A stretch of 64,000 nt of DNA from Struthidea cinerea (lineage: Eukaryota; Chordata; Aves; Passeriformes; Corcoracidae), in the NCBI GenBank assembly GCA_013397865.1, contig VZTI01003648.1:474685-538684 (forward strand), given 5' to 3'. Below, piece after piece: positions 49,310 through 60,842 of this stretch. Each line of letters begins with the position of its first letter. Positions within the stretch are counted from its first letter, which is position 1. The notes beneath the pieces are model-generated. The model saw only the letters and a program-made list of their open reading frames with translations. It ran no database searches and was not told the DNA's origin. Position numbers and translations under genes: made by a program.

Positions 49310-49346
<37 letters not shown>
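49310..49346. repeat. T37 homopolymer
   Basis: Thirty-seven uninterrupted T bases beginning two bases after the gap. The exact length is unreliable next to a gap. It might be the poly-A tail (minus strand) of a retrocopy lying in the gap, or simple slippage. Confidence 0.9.
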
Positions 49347-49350
<4 letters not shown>

Positions 49351-51661
49351 CAAGCACTTAGAAAATTTTATTTCGAAATGGAGAAAATATCTGGTTGGGA
49401 AAACAAAAAAGGAAAAAAAGGCCTTTCTGACCTACACATTTTGATCAGCTCTTCTCTTCCTATTTCTAAAGATGCATACACCAATGTCATCTAATTCCCT
49501 CTGATCAGCCTCTACCTTTTCAGGTGTATTGATCTGCTCTTGTTTATGAAGCTCCCAACTATTGGAAAGAAGAGCTTATAAATAACTACAGAGAAACGGG
49601 ATTCTGTATCACAGCAGTTCCAGCTGTGCTGCTTTTGTTTATCGCACAACACAACGTTTTTTGGAACTTTTCTTAACCAGGAGGTTGCAAAAGGAAGCTC
49701 AGCATGCCAATGTCACTGAGAATTGTTGTGTTGTGTTGTATTGTACTGTGCAAATGGTGTTTTCTCCCTCTTGGGATGGAGAGGTTTCTGGGTTTGTTTT
49801 TGTAGATAAGATATAAACTCAGTAGTGGTTCTGCTAGTAAATACAAGTAGCCCCAAGCTCTGGAATGTGTCTTGTTGGTCCCTCCAGTAATTTGACAAAG
49901 TACCCTTCCAGCAACCTCCTGAAAAGTACATGAACAGTTTTGTTGATCCCTCAGTGTCTGGAACAGTGGGAAGGGACGCTTTGCCAGCCTTGGTGTGGGG
50001 TTTGGATGTCTCACCCGCATTCAGTGGTGCTCAGTCCCAGGAATCAGATGTGTTACCAGGAGGGTGAGGGAAGTTCTCTCTCTAAAACTGCCACTTCTGG
50101 AATTGTGACTACCTTTTGGGGGGGGGAAAGGTGTAGGAAACCTCCAAAAGATAGAGTCTGTGATTTAAAGTACAGGGGAGCTTCCACACAAGGAGGGATT
50201 AATCAGACCGAGATGTGTTGTTTGAGTAGAGAGGCAGCTGGGAGAGGAGAATGATCAAGCCAAGTACAGTCCAGAGAGGAGTAGGATGGTTTGCAGTATC
50301 TTGTGATGTGGGTTACCCAGTGAACTCGTTAAGCAAACGGTTTAAAGAAAATGAAGGCAAGTTCATTCTCCTGACATGCGTAATTACATCTATGTTCCAT
50401 CATCACTTGCTGCTGCGGAGTCCCAAGGAGGAGAATAGATGTGAAGCAGGACTAGATCATCATGGAAGGCAGATCCCTGGGGATGCTGAATGTAATCAAA
50501 GGGTTTGCAGCAAGAAGAGAGTCACAGATATCCTCATTTGCTTCCCCCTCCTCCCCTGGGGAAGGCTGTGGCCATGTTCTTATGCCTGCTGCGGCCCCTT
50601 GACACAGGGTCTCGGAGTGCTGGAGGATTTGGTTTGGCTGACAGCACTCCCTTTCCTCAGGAATGGATCTTCCCAGCCTTCTCCCACCACATGAGGCCTT
50701 GTGTGCTGGGTGAGGAGGCACAGGGCAGGTGGTGAAGAAAGGGCAACGACGCTGGGCTACATCAGGATTCCCACCAGGACCATCTGGGGGGCATGGAAGA
50801 CACCACAAGCCCGTGGGGCTGAGGCAGGGGCCTGGAGAGGTAAGAGGCGGGTGTGTGGATCTCACGGCAGCCTTGAGCCGTGACGCTGCCATGGCAAACC
50901 CCTGCCTGTGAGGGTGGTGTGGTGTGGTGCCTGGGCAAGGGGAGGCTGATCCTTTTCATCCCTCGTTGGGGCACTGTTCGAGTCGGCTGCCGCAGTCAGG
51001 CCGCAGGGTCATATTTGGAAGGCTTTCTCAGCAGTGCACACATGTTAATGATGTTTGAGGAGTAGTTTCTGTGGGAGACCTGGGAGCCAGGCAGCTCTGC
51101 AAATCAGCCCATTAATATTTTTAAAAGAAAACCTCCATCCTATAGGAACCGCTTTGGCCTCTGGAGACACGCCAGAACTGTATCCCAGACTGCACCGCAT
51201 CCGCTTCTATTAGATCTTTCCCTCTCTCCTTTTATCCACCCCTTTTCCTTCCCTCCTGCCTAGAGCTTTCTCTTGCTTTTCTATCCAAAACACACTTTAG
51301 CTGTTCCTTTGGAAGTTTGCACAAGGATAGGTTGGCGTTTACTTTTCCCCCTGCCGTCTCCTTTCTCCTTTTGGAGCTAATCACCCCGGTGAAATTGAGC
51401 TGTAATTCAGTTGGCAGTGGTCAGATTGAGCTGAACATGTGTGCTCCAGCACATCCCCAGATTCTTGCATCAACAAAAATGAGCGCAGACAGGCACAAAG
51501 CAAAGGAGAGATCGCGTGGCCTTGTTTAAAACACACTCGTGCAGCAGCGTCAGCTACCTGAACAAAAGCTGCCTGGCTGCTTTTTGGAGGTGGGTGAAAG
51601 AAGAGGTTATTTGGCTTGATGTGCACAGCAAGAGGGGGAGATGGTTTCCCCCCTCCTCCCC
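49347..51661. other. Unannotated sequence
   Basis: No gene or repeat recognised. Open frames reach 147 codons (plus 50251-50694) with none showing a motif. A short imperfect TTGTG/TTGTA tract is at 49727-49747. Confidence 0.5.
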
Positions 51662-51675
51662 CCGCCATCTGCAGC
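51662..51675 (-). promoter_or_regulatory. CTCF-like binding motif
   Basis: The complement reads GCTGCAGATGGCGG, matching the CTCF core CCASYAGRKGGCRS at 12 of 14 positions, with the central GCAGATGGCGG perfect. Orientation is opposite to the site at 33234. Confidence 0.3.
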
Positions 51676-52884
51676 CTGGTGGCAGGTAGAGGAGGTTGGT
51701 TTGGTGGGGAGGATTTGTAGCTGCCGTGAGTCAGTCAGTGTGTCAGGGTAAATCAAGCCTGACGTTTTTAACATCTTCCCCACACAGAGAGGAGGGGGCA
51801 GGGGCGAACGGAGGAAGCAATTGTAATTTTATGTCTATATCCTGCTCGACTAATCAAGGCGAGCAAGAGACTTGCCAGCCAGAGGTTTTCCTCTTGTTAG
51901 CTTGTTCATTTCTCTGCTTTGCCTTTCCCCTTCCTTTCCTGGACTACTGTAGCAATCTCCTCTGTTGGGAAAGAAAGATCCAGCTGATCAATGCTAGAGG
52001 CTTGTAGACAAGTGGCTCTTGTTCCTCCAGACTGTCTCTTGTAGTATGTCTCTAATTAGGGGAGTGAAAACTCATGGAAAAACACATTTTGGCAGAGGTT
52101 TGACTACCTTTGACCCTGTATCCTGCCTCCTCACTCCTGTTCAGGCGCTAAACCTACTGCTAGCCCTGGTGGCAGTGCTGTAGTGCACCATATCCTCTCC
52201 TGCCTCTCTCGGGAGCACCTTGTTCAGGTTGGACAGGCCTACAGGTGAGCTACGGAGAGAAGGAATATCTGCATCATGAGGGGAAGGTAATTCCAGGGGA
52301 TTTCCAGCAGCAGCATGGCTTTAGGGTTGTGCTTGGTGTGCCTCTTGTCTTGCCTCAGGCACGTGCTGCCGCAAAGCCTGCCTGTGCCTTTTGCCTTGCT
52401 GCCAGCACAGGCTGCCTGCCCTAATCCCAGGCAGGCTAATTCCCTCTGGTGAGCAAGGAGAGGGAGGGAGGCAAAGTAAATTCATGGATAGGTGCCACTC
52501 TTCCGTTGCCACAGTCCAGAGTACGGGTGTAACACGTTAGGTGCATCCTTGGTTTGAAAACTGGGACCAACAGGATGCTCCACCTCTTGCTGGGAGCGAT
52601 GATCCGGTAGACTGGGATACCTGGTGGCAGTGAAAAGGCTTGTGCCCCAGGGGAACACCCTGGCAGCTTCAGAGCTGTCTTCCAGCCCGTGGCACGGGTT
52701 GTCCAGAAGGTGAGCGAGGCGGATCATGCACAGTCCTGAGCCGGGGCTGTTGAGCAGCATTAAAAGCTGCACGCTGGGTCCATGTGCTGGCAGGGCAGGG
52801 CAGCATCATTAAAATTCCTGGTGTACACAGAAGTGGACTAAGTCATCAGCACAGGGCAGGGAGCCTCCGAGTTCTGAGTGCTCG
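51676..52884. other. Unannotated sequence
   Basis: No gene or repeat recognised. Open frames do not exceed 103 codons. Confidence 0.5.
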
Positions 52885-53035
52885 TGCTGATTTACACCAG
52901 CTGGGGAACTGGGCCAAATCTGTCTCGTTCAATGAATGATCATTCAATTTTTCTCTCTGCTATCAAGCCCTTAAACAAAAGCCAATTGAAATCAATGGGA
53001 GACTTTCATCATTTTCAGGGTTATAGGCCTAAAAA
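52885..53035. repeat. Possible old reptile/bird interspersed repeat
   Basis: GTGCTGATTTACACCAGCTG, GGGAACTGGGCCAAATCTG and, further on, CCAATTGAAATCAATGGGAG resemble sequence phrases that I associate with an old interspersed repeat of turtles, crocodiles and birds (TTTACACCAGCTG followed by ATTGAAATCAATGGGA types). A perfect 14-bp palindrome, TGAATGATCATTCA, lies inside at 52933-52946. I cannot name the family with certainty. Confidence 0.4.
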
Positions 53036-53425
53036 ATTGGATGCTCGGGGAAAAAGTGGGCAGGGGAAGAGAAAGGAAAGAAGGAATAAGTGCTGCTGTA
53101 ACATTGTGGCTTACAACAGAAACAGATGGAAGTGAGAAATGCTTTAGTTACGATTCTCTGGCAGCAACAATTCAGCAAAGCTGTACATGGAGATGTGTAC
53201 GTTGAAGAGCATCCTTCCTTATGCAGACTGCTCTGTGGGTGCAAAGGGAGCCTGTCCCTCTGTGAATCCCATCTCTGCGTGTCCTATTTCTATATGTGAT
53301 TAAGTTCTCTGCTCTTCCACTGCAGTTAAAGTTGTTATTAGTGGTAAGCACAAGCTCCACAGCTGGCTGTTCCACGCAGAAATGCAGGAAGAAGTGCTGC
53401 CTTCTGCTCCTAGAAACCAGCAGGA

Positions 53426-53443
53426 TTTTTTTTTTTTTTTTTT
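53426..53443. repeat. T18 homopolymer
   Basis: Eighteen T bases followed by CAG. It also resembles a splice-acceptor tract, but the DNA downstream (AGCTGGAAGAGGGGGAGG then a stop-containing region) shows no exon character. Confidence 0.9.
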
Positions 53444-53514
53444 CAGTAGCTGGAAGAGGGGGAGGTTAATATCTCATCCAGCCTCTGGCTGTATTTTGAT
53501 AAAATCCTTTGTCC

Positions 53515-53600
53515 AATGACTGCAAAGTATTTTGCACATACAGCCGGGTAAATCCCCTTCAGACAGGTATTATCTGGCCTATTTTTACAGCTGAGAATTT
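53515..53600 (-). repeat. MIR-like SINE relic
   Basis: AAGTATTTTGCACATACAGC, AAATCCCCTTCAGACAGGTA, TTATCTGGCC and TATTTTTACAGCTGAGAA follow the order of the MIR 3' half on its complement (a ...CTTTACATG... part, an AATCCTCACAA part, a GGTAGGTATTATT part and ATTTTACAGATGAGGAA). It is diverged. MIR is an ancient tRNA-derived SINE shared by amniotes. Confidence 0.5.
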
Positions 53601-55381
53601 GCAGCCTTTGGAGCCATCCGAAGGCACTGCCTTCACCTTGTGATCTCCTCGGCTGAAAGAGAGTGTCGGGAGCGGTGCTTCCAAACCCGGCCCCGGTTCC
53701 AACCCAGCCCTCCAGTGCGCCTGGGCACCGTTAGATCCTTCCTCCCTCAGCCTCCCCATCCGTATCACAGGTATGACAATCATCCCTTCCCCCGGGTAAA
53801 CATTTCATTACGCCACGCTGCCGAAGTGCCTTGGAGGGGAGAGGACCTACCGATAAGTCTGCATTCTCATTTCGGCTGTGTGTGTGCGCGCGCGTTTTCT
53901 GCTTTGACTGCTCTTCCCTTTCTTTGCCTGCTCATTAGTTCTGCCTGAGTGCAGGACCTCTCCAAAAAATGCAGTGTTGGCAGCGGGCATGAATTCTTAA
54001 CGACTCCTGTCTCTAATGACAGAATCCAGGGCCAGGCAGTCAGTTTGCCTGCTGGGAGGAGGAGAGGCAGATGAGACGGTGGCTCTTCCCCTCGTCATGG
54101 GGTGAGCTTGCAAAAGCACGGGAGGATCTGCAAAATATGCTCAGGTCTTGGACTGCTTCTCGTGCTGCAAGGAGAATTGCTTGAGATGGCAGATGGAAAG
54201 AGATGCCTCTCGGGCTGTGGAAGGTGTTGAATTTGTTTTTAAAGCTTACGCTGGCCTCTCTCTGCTGTTCTACCCAAGCAATCAACAACAGATTTTGGCT
54301 TTTGAGCCAAAGCTGAAAATCTCGAGTCTGACTTGCCCGGTGCCCTTTTGTGCTGCCCAACTTAATGCAGATGGAACATATTAAATCAGTAAAAAAGCCC
54401 AAACAAAACAATACAACAATCAATTCACAGAAAAAAAAAATGCCAAGGGTTCAATTTTACTGAACAGGAGGAGGACTTTCCTTAATGGAGAGCTTAAAAC
54501 TTATTTTTAGTAGTGTTTTCGTTGTCTTTCATTCCTATTCTGTCCTTGATTCAAAGTTTCCTTGAATTTTTTGCAGATGCAGCTTTTAACATGAGTTAGC
54601 TTTTCCTCTCACAGACTCTTTGTATTTTGTTTAAAGAAGAAGGAAGTCTTGGCAAGTTAGAAGAGGTGGGAAGTGAAAAACAGGTGAATCCTGCCTGGAT
54701 GCCATTCTTTCTGTTTCATTTAATGTCAGGAATAAGAAGAAAAAAAAACATTGAAAGTCTTTGATTTTTGATTTTTAAAAGCCAAACCAAGGAAAATTAC
54801 AATTTTTCATGCTGGTGGTGAAATCCTGGATTTTTAGTTAGGTGGATTTGTGCTGAAACGTCATTTGGTGGAATTGTTTTGCTTCTGATGAAATCTCAGT
54901 AGGCACTGAGAAAATTTCAAGTTGATTGTGGGATGACCAATCCCTCTTGGAGTTCTGGTTATTTCTTTCCATTTGTCCTGGTCTCTCCTTTCCACTTCCA
55001 TCCTTGCTGATGCATTTTCCCACTCCTATTCCTGTTCCACTGAAATTGCCAGCACCAAGGCCATTAAAATGCCCATGAGGAATTTCCTTCCTGGATGGAC
55101 CAGTTGGGTTAAGATCTTTGTGATTCCCAGAGATGTCATCTTAGCCTGACTGAGTTGCCTCCATTTCACACACTGTTGCTGGAAACTTTCCATTTTTTCT
55201 GCTCAGAGTACTTCTCTCCACTTCTTCTACAAGGAGAGGCAGATTCTGGCGCTGGGACATTCCGTGTGGCCCAGGTAGGCTGGATCTCTACCCGTGTTGC
55301 TTGGAGAGTTATTTCTGGCTTTGCAACAACTGCAGTTCAGCTTTTTTGTTGGTTTGTTGCTCCTTGGTACCTCAGACCTGG
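53601..55381. other. Unannotated sequence
   Basis: No gene supported. A locally CpG-rich stretch lies at 53665-53830, and the alternating GT/GC tract at 53877-53895 is listed separately. The region 54440-54900 is A/T-rich with short homopolymers. Open frames reach 127 codons (minus 54040-54423). Confidence 0.5.
53877..53895. repeat. Alternating TG/CG tract
   Basis: Nineteen bases of strict purine-pyrimidine alternation, TG repeats running into CG repeats. Such tracts favour left-handed Z-DNA in vitro. The CG part keeps four CpG dinucleotides. Confidence 0.85.
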
Positions 55382-55407
55382 TAAATAAATAAGTAAATAA
55401 ATAAAAA
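55382..55407. repeat. (TAAA)n microsatellite
   Basis: TAAATAAATAAGTAAATAAA followed by TAAAAA: six imperfect TAAA/TAAG units. Confidence 0.9.
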
Positions 55408-56342
55408 TGGTGGGATTCGTTTGGGGAATCTTCAGAACCGCCGGTAGGTCTTTGATTTGGAGGAAAGAGGAAGTTGGGAAGTATCCTGTCCAGGGATTCT
55501 GCTTTCTCTCCCAGTCCCATCCATGTCCATGGGCCCAGGGAAATGAGCTGGGGTTCAGCCTAGTTCTGGCAGATGAGTGCACGCTGAAACACCAGTGTCC
55601 TGCACCTCTGGTGATGGTCTTTGCAGAGTAATCTGAAAACCAAAGGATCTCTGGAGTTCTCTTCAGAGCTCTGTGAAAGCTTCTTCTGCGTGCAGCCTAT
55701 GCCGGGACTTTGGAGATGAGACCTGGCCATGTCTGGACCAGAGCGTTCTGCAGAAATGTGGAGCCACCACCTTTTGTGGCAGCCGGATGTTCTAGACCAG
55801 CTCCGGGATGAAATATCCAAAATCCATTTGTAACGAGGTCTTTGGGACTCTCTTCTCCACGTCTTGCTGGCAGGAAGTTCCCCCCTTCTGTGTGTACCTC
55901 CATCCCCTCGAGCAGGCGTGTTGATTCCACATTCCTCTTGTTCTCGAGGGCAGGTTTTAAACTCCTGTCGTAATTATTCACAAGCTGTGATTGGAGCCCA
56001 CGCTCAGAAACACTATTTGCATCCAGGGAGGATCTGATTATAATTGTCGCAGAGAAGTTTGTTTGAGACTGATTCTGTGTCAGCTTGAGATTTCTTGATG
56101 ATGCTCTTTGGGCATGAGAACTGTGCAGGCTCAAGGTCCAGAGAAGGGTGGTGGAAGGGACTCGGAGTGTCAGGCTTGGGGATGGAAATTGCTTTTTCTT
56201 CAGAGAAGATGGATGTGGTAGGAATGCTAAGCTGGAGGAAGAGCAGAGCAGTAGAAACTGGAATTACCTGACTGGTCTTTGGGGCACCTCTGTCTTCTCC
56301 ACCCTAAAGGACTTGAGGAGGCGGCCTGTTTTCTTCAGGGTG
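55408..56342. other. Unannotated sequence
   Basis: No gene or transposon recognised. The part 55965-56110 (GTCGTAATTATTCACAAGC, GATCTGATTATAATTGTCGC, a perfect octamer ATTTGCAT at 56015-56022) may be a non-coding element, at low confidence. The longest open frame is minus 55697-56134, 145 codons, no motif. Confidence 0.45.
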
Positions 56343-56458
56343 CTTGATTTAAATCGCCCCTTTTAATCATGATTTAAATCAACAAGCAGGAAATCTTGAT
56401 TTAAAAACCACGTTTTAATCTTGTATTTTAAAGTTCATTTCCTAATGAAACGTGGTTT
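56343..56458. repeat. Palindromic AT-rich repeat-like segment
   Basis: CTTGATTTAAATCG (56343-56356), CATGATTTAAATCAA (56368-56382) and a partial third copy CTTGATTTAAAAA (56395-56407) carry the self-complementary core GATTTAAATC. Next to them AAACCACGTTT (56405-56415) and AAACGTGGTTT (56448-56458) form a perfect 11-bp inverted repeat with a 32-bp loop. This looks like the remnant of an unidentified transposon or old repeat. Confidence 0.6.
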
Positions 56459-58507
56459 CTCATTGGTTGGCATAATTTGCTACTATTTTTGGCAAAGCAA
56501 GAGGGGACGCGACACCCATACATATTTATTGGTGTGAGTGTATAGCTCAATATATATCTGTTCTAACTTTTACATCTTCTTATTCCACTGAAGGGATGGA
56601 AAAGCCTGTAATTTCTGATGTGTTAGCCACGGCTTTGTTTTTTACACTTGTCTCAAGCTATACGAGGACAAAAATTAAAATGCAATTAAAAATGCATGAA
56701 GAAAGCAGTTAAAAAGTTTTTTGTTGGTAGTTAAAAAGTTTTTTGTTTTCGCAGAGGGCTGGAACGAGCCTCTGCAGATAATCTACTCCGTGTGCTGGCA
56801 TTGAGGCAAGATCAATTACACCTCTCCCCCTCCACACAGGTGTTTGTTTAACCTTTCCGTAGATGTCTCCAGTGAAAAATTCTGCAACTTCCCTGTATCT
56901 GTTCTAGGGAGAAAGTTTTTAATCTTTTTTTTTTTTTTTTAAGTGTCTAAACTTTAAGCTTTCTTTGCTGCAAGTTAAATTATTTCTTCTTCTGCCACTG
57001 AACACAGAGAACAATCGACTGCTGTCTTAATAACCTGCAAGCTACTGGAAGATTGTTATGCCTTTGTGCCTTAGTCTTCTCCTTTTTTTTTTCCTAGGCT
57101 GAATGAACCTAGCTCGTTTAACCTTTCCTTGCCAGCTCTTCCTAAAGCTGTGACGGTTTAATTTCTTCTCCTCCGCACTGCCCCCTGCTTTTTCATCTTT
57201 TTCTGCATCTGCAGTGAAATTACTTCGGGGGTGCTTCAGGAGGAGAAATTGCTTGCCATGCCGCGTAGGCAAACTGTGGAACTCATTGCTATGGGATACT
57301 GTGGATGCTAAAGATTAAATGGGTTTGGAAAGGGTTTAAGCAAAGTAATGAAAGCTGTTCCTGAGCTGTGTGTTGCTGGAAGGCCTTGGGAGATTGGGAT
57401 AAACAAAGGGTAAAATGCTATGCTCTGTCTTAAGGTTTCATTGCTGGCTTTGGGGTGCTACCAGCCCTGCCGGGGGTCGTACTGCCATGCACTGCCCTGC
57501 ATCCCTGTCATGCTGTTGTGATGTACTGGGAGCTTGTCCCACTGCTCTGTTTCAGAGAAGTGCTGGGATGTGCCCACGTCCTCCCCCGGAGCTTGTCTTT
57601 CCAGCCCTTCCCAGCAGCTGCCTTCCAACTAGCTGGAAAAACAGAGTCCAGCTCTGACTCGAGCACGCTGGGAATCAGAGCCGCAGGAAACCTGGGTGGC
57701 AGCAAGAATTTCCTGGGATTTGAATGTTAACCAGATGCTGTTTGAGCAATGCTCTGCTCCTCTGGCAGACGGGAGCGTGGGGTGGTGCCGGTGCCTTTGC
57801 CGGAGCACCGCGGTGGTTAACGCTACCCCAGCCCGGCTGTGCGAGCTGTAAACAGCCGTCGGGAAGCAGAAACCTCTCTCTTCCCCAGAACTACTGGCTT
57901 CGACAGTTCCTCTTTTATCTGTTCAGAAAGTGCTGAAGTGTTTCTAGCTCCTCTTCAAAAGCAATTCTGCACTGCCCAGAGGGGGCTGTAATTCACGTGG
58001 GGAGCCAGGAAAAAAATGATACTCCCCACCTCAGCAGATGTGTGTGAACCACGTAAATCCTGACTTCAGCTCCTCCGTGAGATTTAAATGCAAGGGTGGG
58101 AATGTGGTGACAACGACTCTGGGGGTCACCAGCAGAGTGAAGGTACACCTGGAAGCCCTTACTTCTGGAAAGGCAGGGCTTGAGGACAGCAATGCTTAGT
58201 CCTGGAGCCTCTTCAGGGATGGTCAAAAAGGTAATTGGAGTCTGACTTTCCTGTTTGCCAAGCCTCATGATGGTCTGAACACCCTGTTACTGACGGTCTT
58301 TAGTTCTTGGGCTTCCAAATCCATATTTCCTTTTCAGTTCACCTTACGGAGGGGAGCACTTTCTCGAAGGACCCTGCCTGAGTTTAACTCTGCTGAGGCC
58401 ACAGGAGCACAGCAAGGATTGGGTAGGTTTGCCATTCCGTGGGGGAGAATGAGGCCAATTCAGCATTTAAGGGGAAAGCTGCAAGGTGGCTTCTGGTGGG
58501 CTGGGGA
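56459..58507. other. Unannotated sequence
   Basis: Apart from the 19-bp duplication and a T16 run (56925-56940), no gene was supported. A CTCF-core-like site occurs on the minus strand at about 57177-57192 (AGCAGGGGGCAGTG), and a CpG-richer patch lies at 57765-57865. The Lys/Arg-rich minus frame at 57042-57272 comes from T-rich DNA. Confidence 0.45.
56707..56747. repeat. 19-bp direct duplication
   Basis: AGTTAAAAAGTTTTTTGTT occurs at 56707-56725 and again at 56729-56747, identical, separated by GGT (period 22). It is a recent local duplication. Confidence 0.9.
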
Positions 58508-58567
58508 TCACAGAATCCTAGAATAGTTTGGGTTGGAAGGGGCCTTAGAGATCATCTAGTTCCAGCG
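58508..58567 (-). mobile_element. CR1 LINE 3' tail fragment
   Basis: The plus strand reads ATCACAGAATCCTAGAATAG, TTTGGGTTGGAAGGGGCCTT and AGAGATCATCTAGTTCCAG, the complement of a CR1 3' end and the least diverged tail in the minus orientation. Only about 60 bp remains. Confidence 0.93.
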
Positions 58568-60842
58568 TGAGGGCATGGAGGTGGAATTAGGCAGCAGTGA
58601 AACAGTGCTGATTGTGTTTCCCTCGCCATGGTGGGAGACCATGGGCAGAGGGGCCTGGGATGGGCAAAGCAGTAAGCTGCTCATCATCTCCCAAGTGATG
58701 GTCCCAAAAGGAGGGTGGATGTGTCTGAAAGGGACTCATCACAGTTACTGCATCTCTTGCACCTCTTGAAAAACATTTGCACTAAGAGATGTCTTTGTTT
58801 CAAGAAATAATAAAGCCGGGCAGCTTGCAAGCCACGTGCTTGCCTTCTCCCTGGTGTTCCCGTGCTTGGCAGTGCCTTTGCTTTTGCAGAAGAAGTGTGG
58901 GTTTGTTTTTTTAACTCTTGCTGCTCTGTGAAAGAGAGCAGCCAGAGAATGAACAGTTTGGGATTTTGCAGGTAGGCAGGGGGTGGACACCAGTCCTCTT
59001 TAATCTTGGGTGCTGAAGGTGATCAGAGCTTTTTATACAGACCTTTATCTGTTGGCAATTAACTAATGGTCCCAGAAAGCTCTTACAGAACAATTGATTT
59101 TATTCACTTCAATATCGTTATCTCTGTCCTAGTGGCACCCAGGTGGTTGTGCAGACTTTTTTGGGTGTTGAAAGCTGGTCATGGCTTCCTTTCCCAACCC
59201 TGTTTTTTCATCCATAGGTTTTTGGATTAGAGATTTAGCTTTAGAGAGAATTAAATCCTCTCCGTCTGTGGCTGTGTGGGGAGCACGTGGCTGCAGCTGG
59301 AACAGCCTTAGAGTATGAATGGCACAGGGCAAGGGAAACATGATCAGCATTGTTTCATTGCTGCCTTGCCTCGCCGTCTGTGCTCCGCACCTGACCTGAG
59401 GACACACGTGAGAGCAATACGAGATATCCAGCCCCTTGTCACGTTGTGTCTTTTCTTTGCCTCTGGCCTGAACCCGGCTCTCCTGGTTACTAGTTCTTGC
59501 AATTTCGCTGGTAGCCCTCCTGGTGATACATGTCACGTTGAACTCCCGTGTCGTGGGTGCATGTGACAGAGAGAATCACAGCCCGTGTTTTAATAAAGCT
59601 TAATTCCTCTGCCTCCATAAAAATATATATGTGAGAAGACACAGCTGAGCCCTGAGGTCTAGATATGAGAAGGTAGCAGGAAGATCTCCCCCCAGGCTGT
59701 GTGTGTGTATTTAAAGTGCTTTCCCAGTGCAGGGATGTGGACTCCTGGGGTCGCCGAGACTTCTGCAATAGGGATTGCTGGGGTGAACTGGGATTTGATG
59801 AGAATTGAAGCTGGCTGGGGAAAAAAAATTACCTAAGTCCTCCTCCAACTTCACACTGGGTTGGATTTTGCATCATCTTTGCCAAGGTCAGAAGAAATTC
59901 ATAATGGCAGCTAGGGCCAGAACAAACAGCTTTAAGACTTGTTGGAAGTCTTCCCCTCTTCCCATCCCTCCAGCTTCCTTGGACACCTGGTGATTCCTCC
60001 TTCCCCCTACCCCTAACCCAGCAGCTCATCACCTGGCCTGTTAAGCACATCTCCCTCTGGTACCTCTGTCTGTCCCCGTTCCCATCCTACGGCATCGTGG
60101 CAGACTCCTTTCCGGGGCTGGGGTGGCTGGGTCAGCCCCTCCTGCACGTGGTGCCCTGCAGTAGAGGGAGCTACTTCTCCTTTTATTAAAACATGGTCAC
60201 ATAGGTCAGCACGTATGGTGGCATCTCCACACAGATGAGATGGTGGTCCTTCAGACCTGGAAGCGAGAACCATCCCCTTTGCCCCCGCAGATGCTGGGAC
60301 AACCAAATTTGACTTTCTTATATGTTATAGTCCCTTAGTGGGGTCTTCTGGACTGGTGGTGGCTGGAGAGATGATGTTGCTTTGTGTGAAACCCAGAAAG
60401 GGTCATTTAATCAGTTTGGCTTCCTGTATGGCTGGGTGAGAACACCCCAGAAAAGTAATGGGCTGCTTTCACGGGCAGCAGCTCCTGCTTGATATTTATA
60501 GAGAAATGGTGCTTTGAAAAGACCCCGTTTTTCAGCCTCTCCTGCTGTTCTCTAGCTAGGGCTGAGCCTGGCTGTTAATAAGGGAAATGCAGACATCTCT
60601 TCACAGTAAAGACAAAAAAAAAAAACCCCTTTGCTTTCCTTCCCATCTTGTCAGGAGCACCCTGCTGTGCCCCTCCGCTTTCTTCCCATCTCACAGAGGG
60701 AATGGATTCTCTCTCTTGGTTGTACTCCTCACTAGAGCACTGGTTGCTGAGTGTGTCCACGCAGCCATCCCATGTCCCTTCAGCTGGCTTTTATTAGCGA
60801 GCAGAAAGCCAAGTGCAATGGTTTGGGGGGGAAGGGAGGGGT
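58568..60842. other. Unannotated sequence
   Basis: No gene or repeat recognised apart from an A-run at 60614-60625. Open frames do not exceed 135 codons. Confidence 0.5.

Noticed and set aside
48475..49494. 339-codon plus and 287-codon minus frames
   Set aside because: They are created by translating the 772-N gap.
3013..56022. Four perfect octamer (ATGCAAAT) sites at 3013, 3477, 28363 and 56015
   Set aside because: About two are expected by chance on both strands in 64 kb, so the number is not notable.
57042..57272. Lys/Arg-rich minus-strand frame
   Set aside because: The basic residues come from T-rich plus-strand DNA (AAA/AAG/AGG codons). No acceptor or family supports it.
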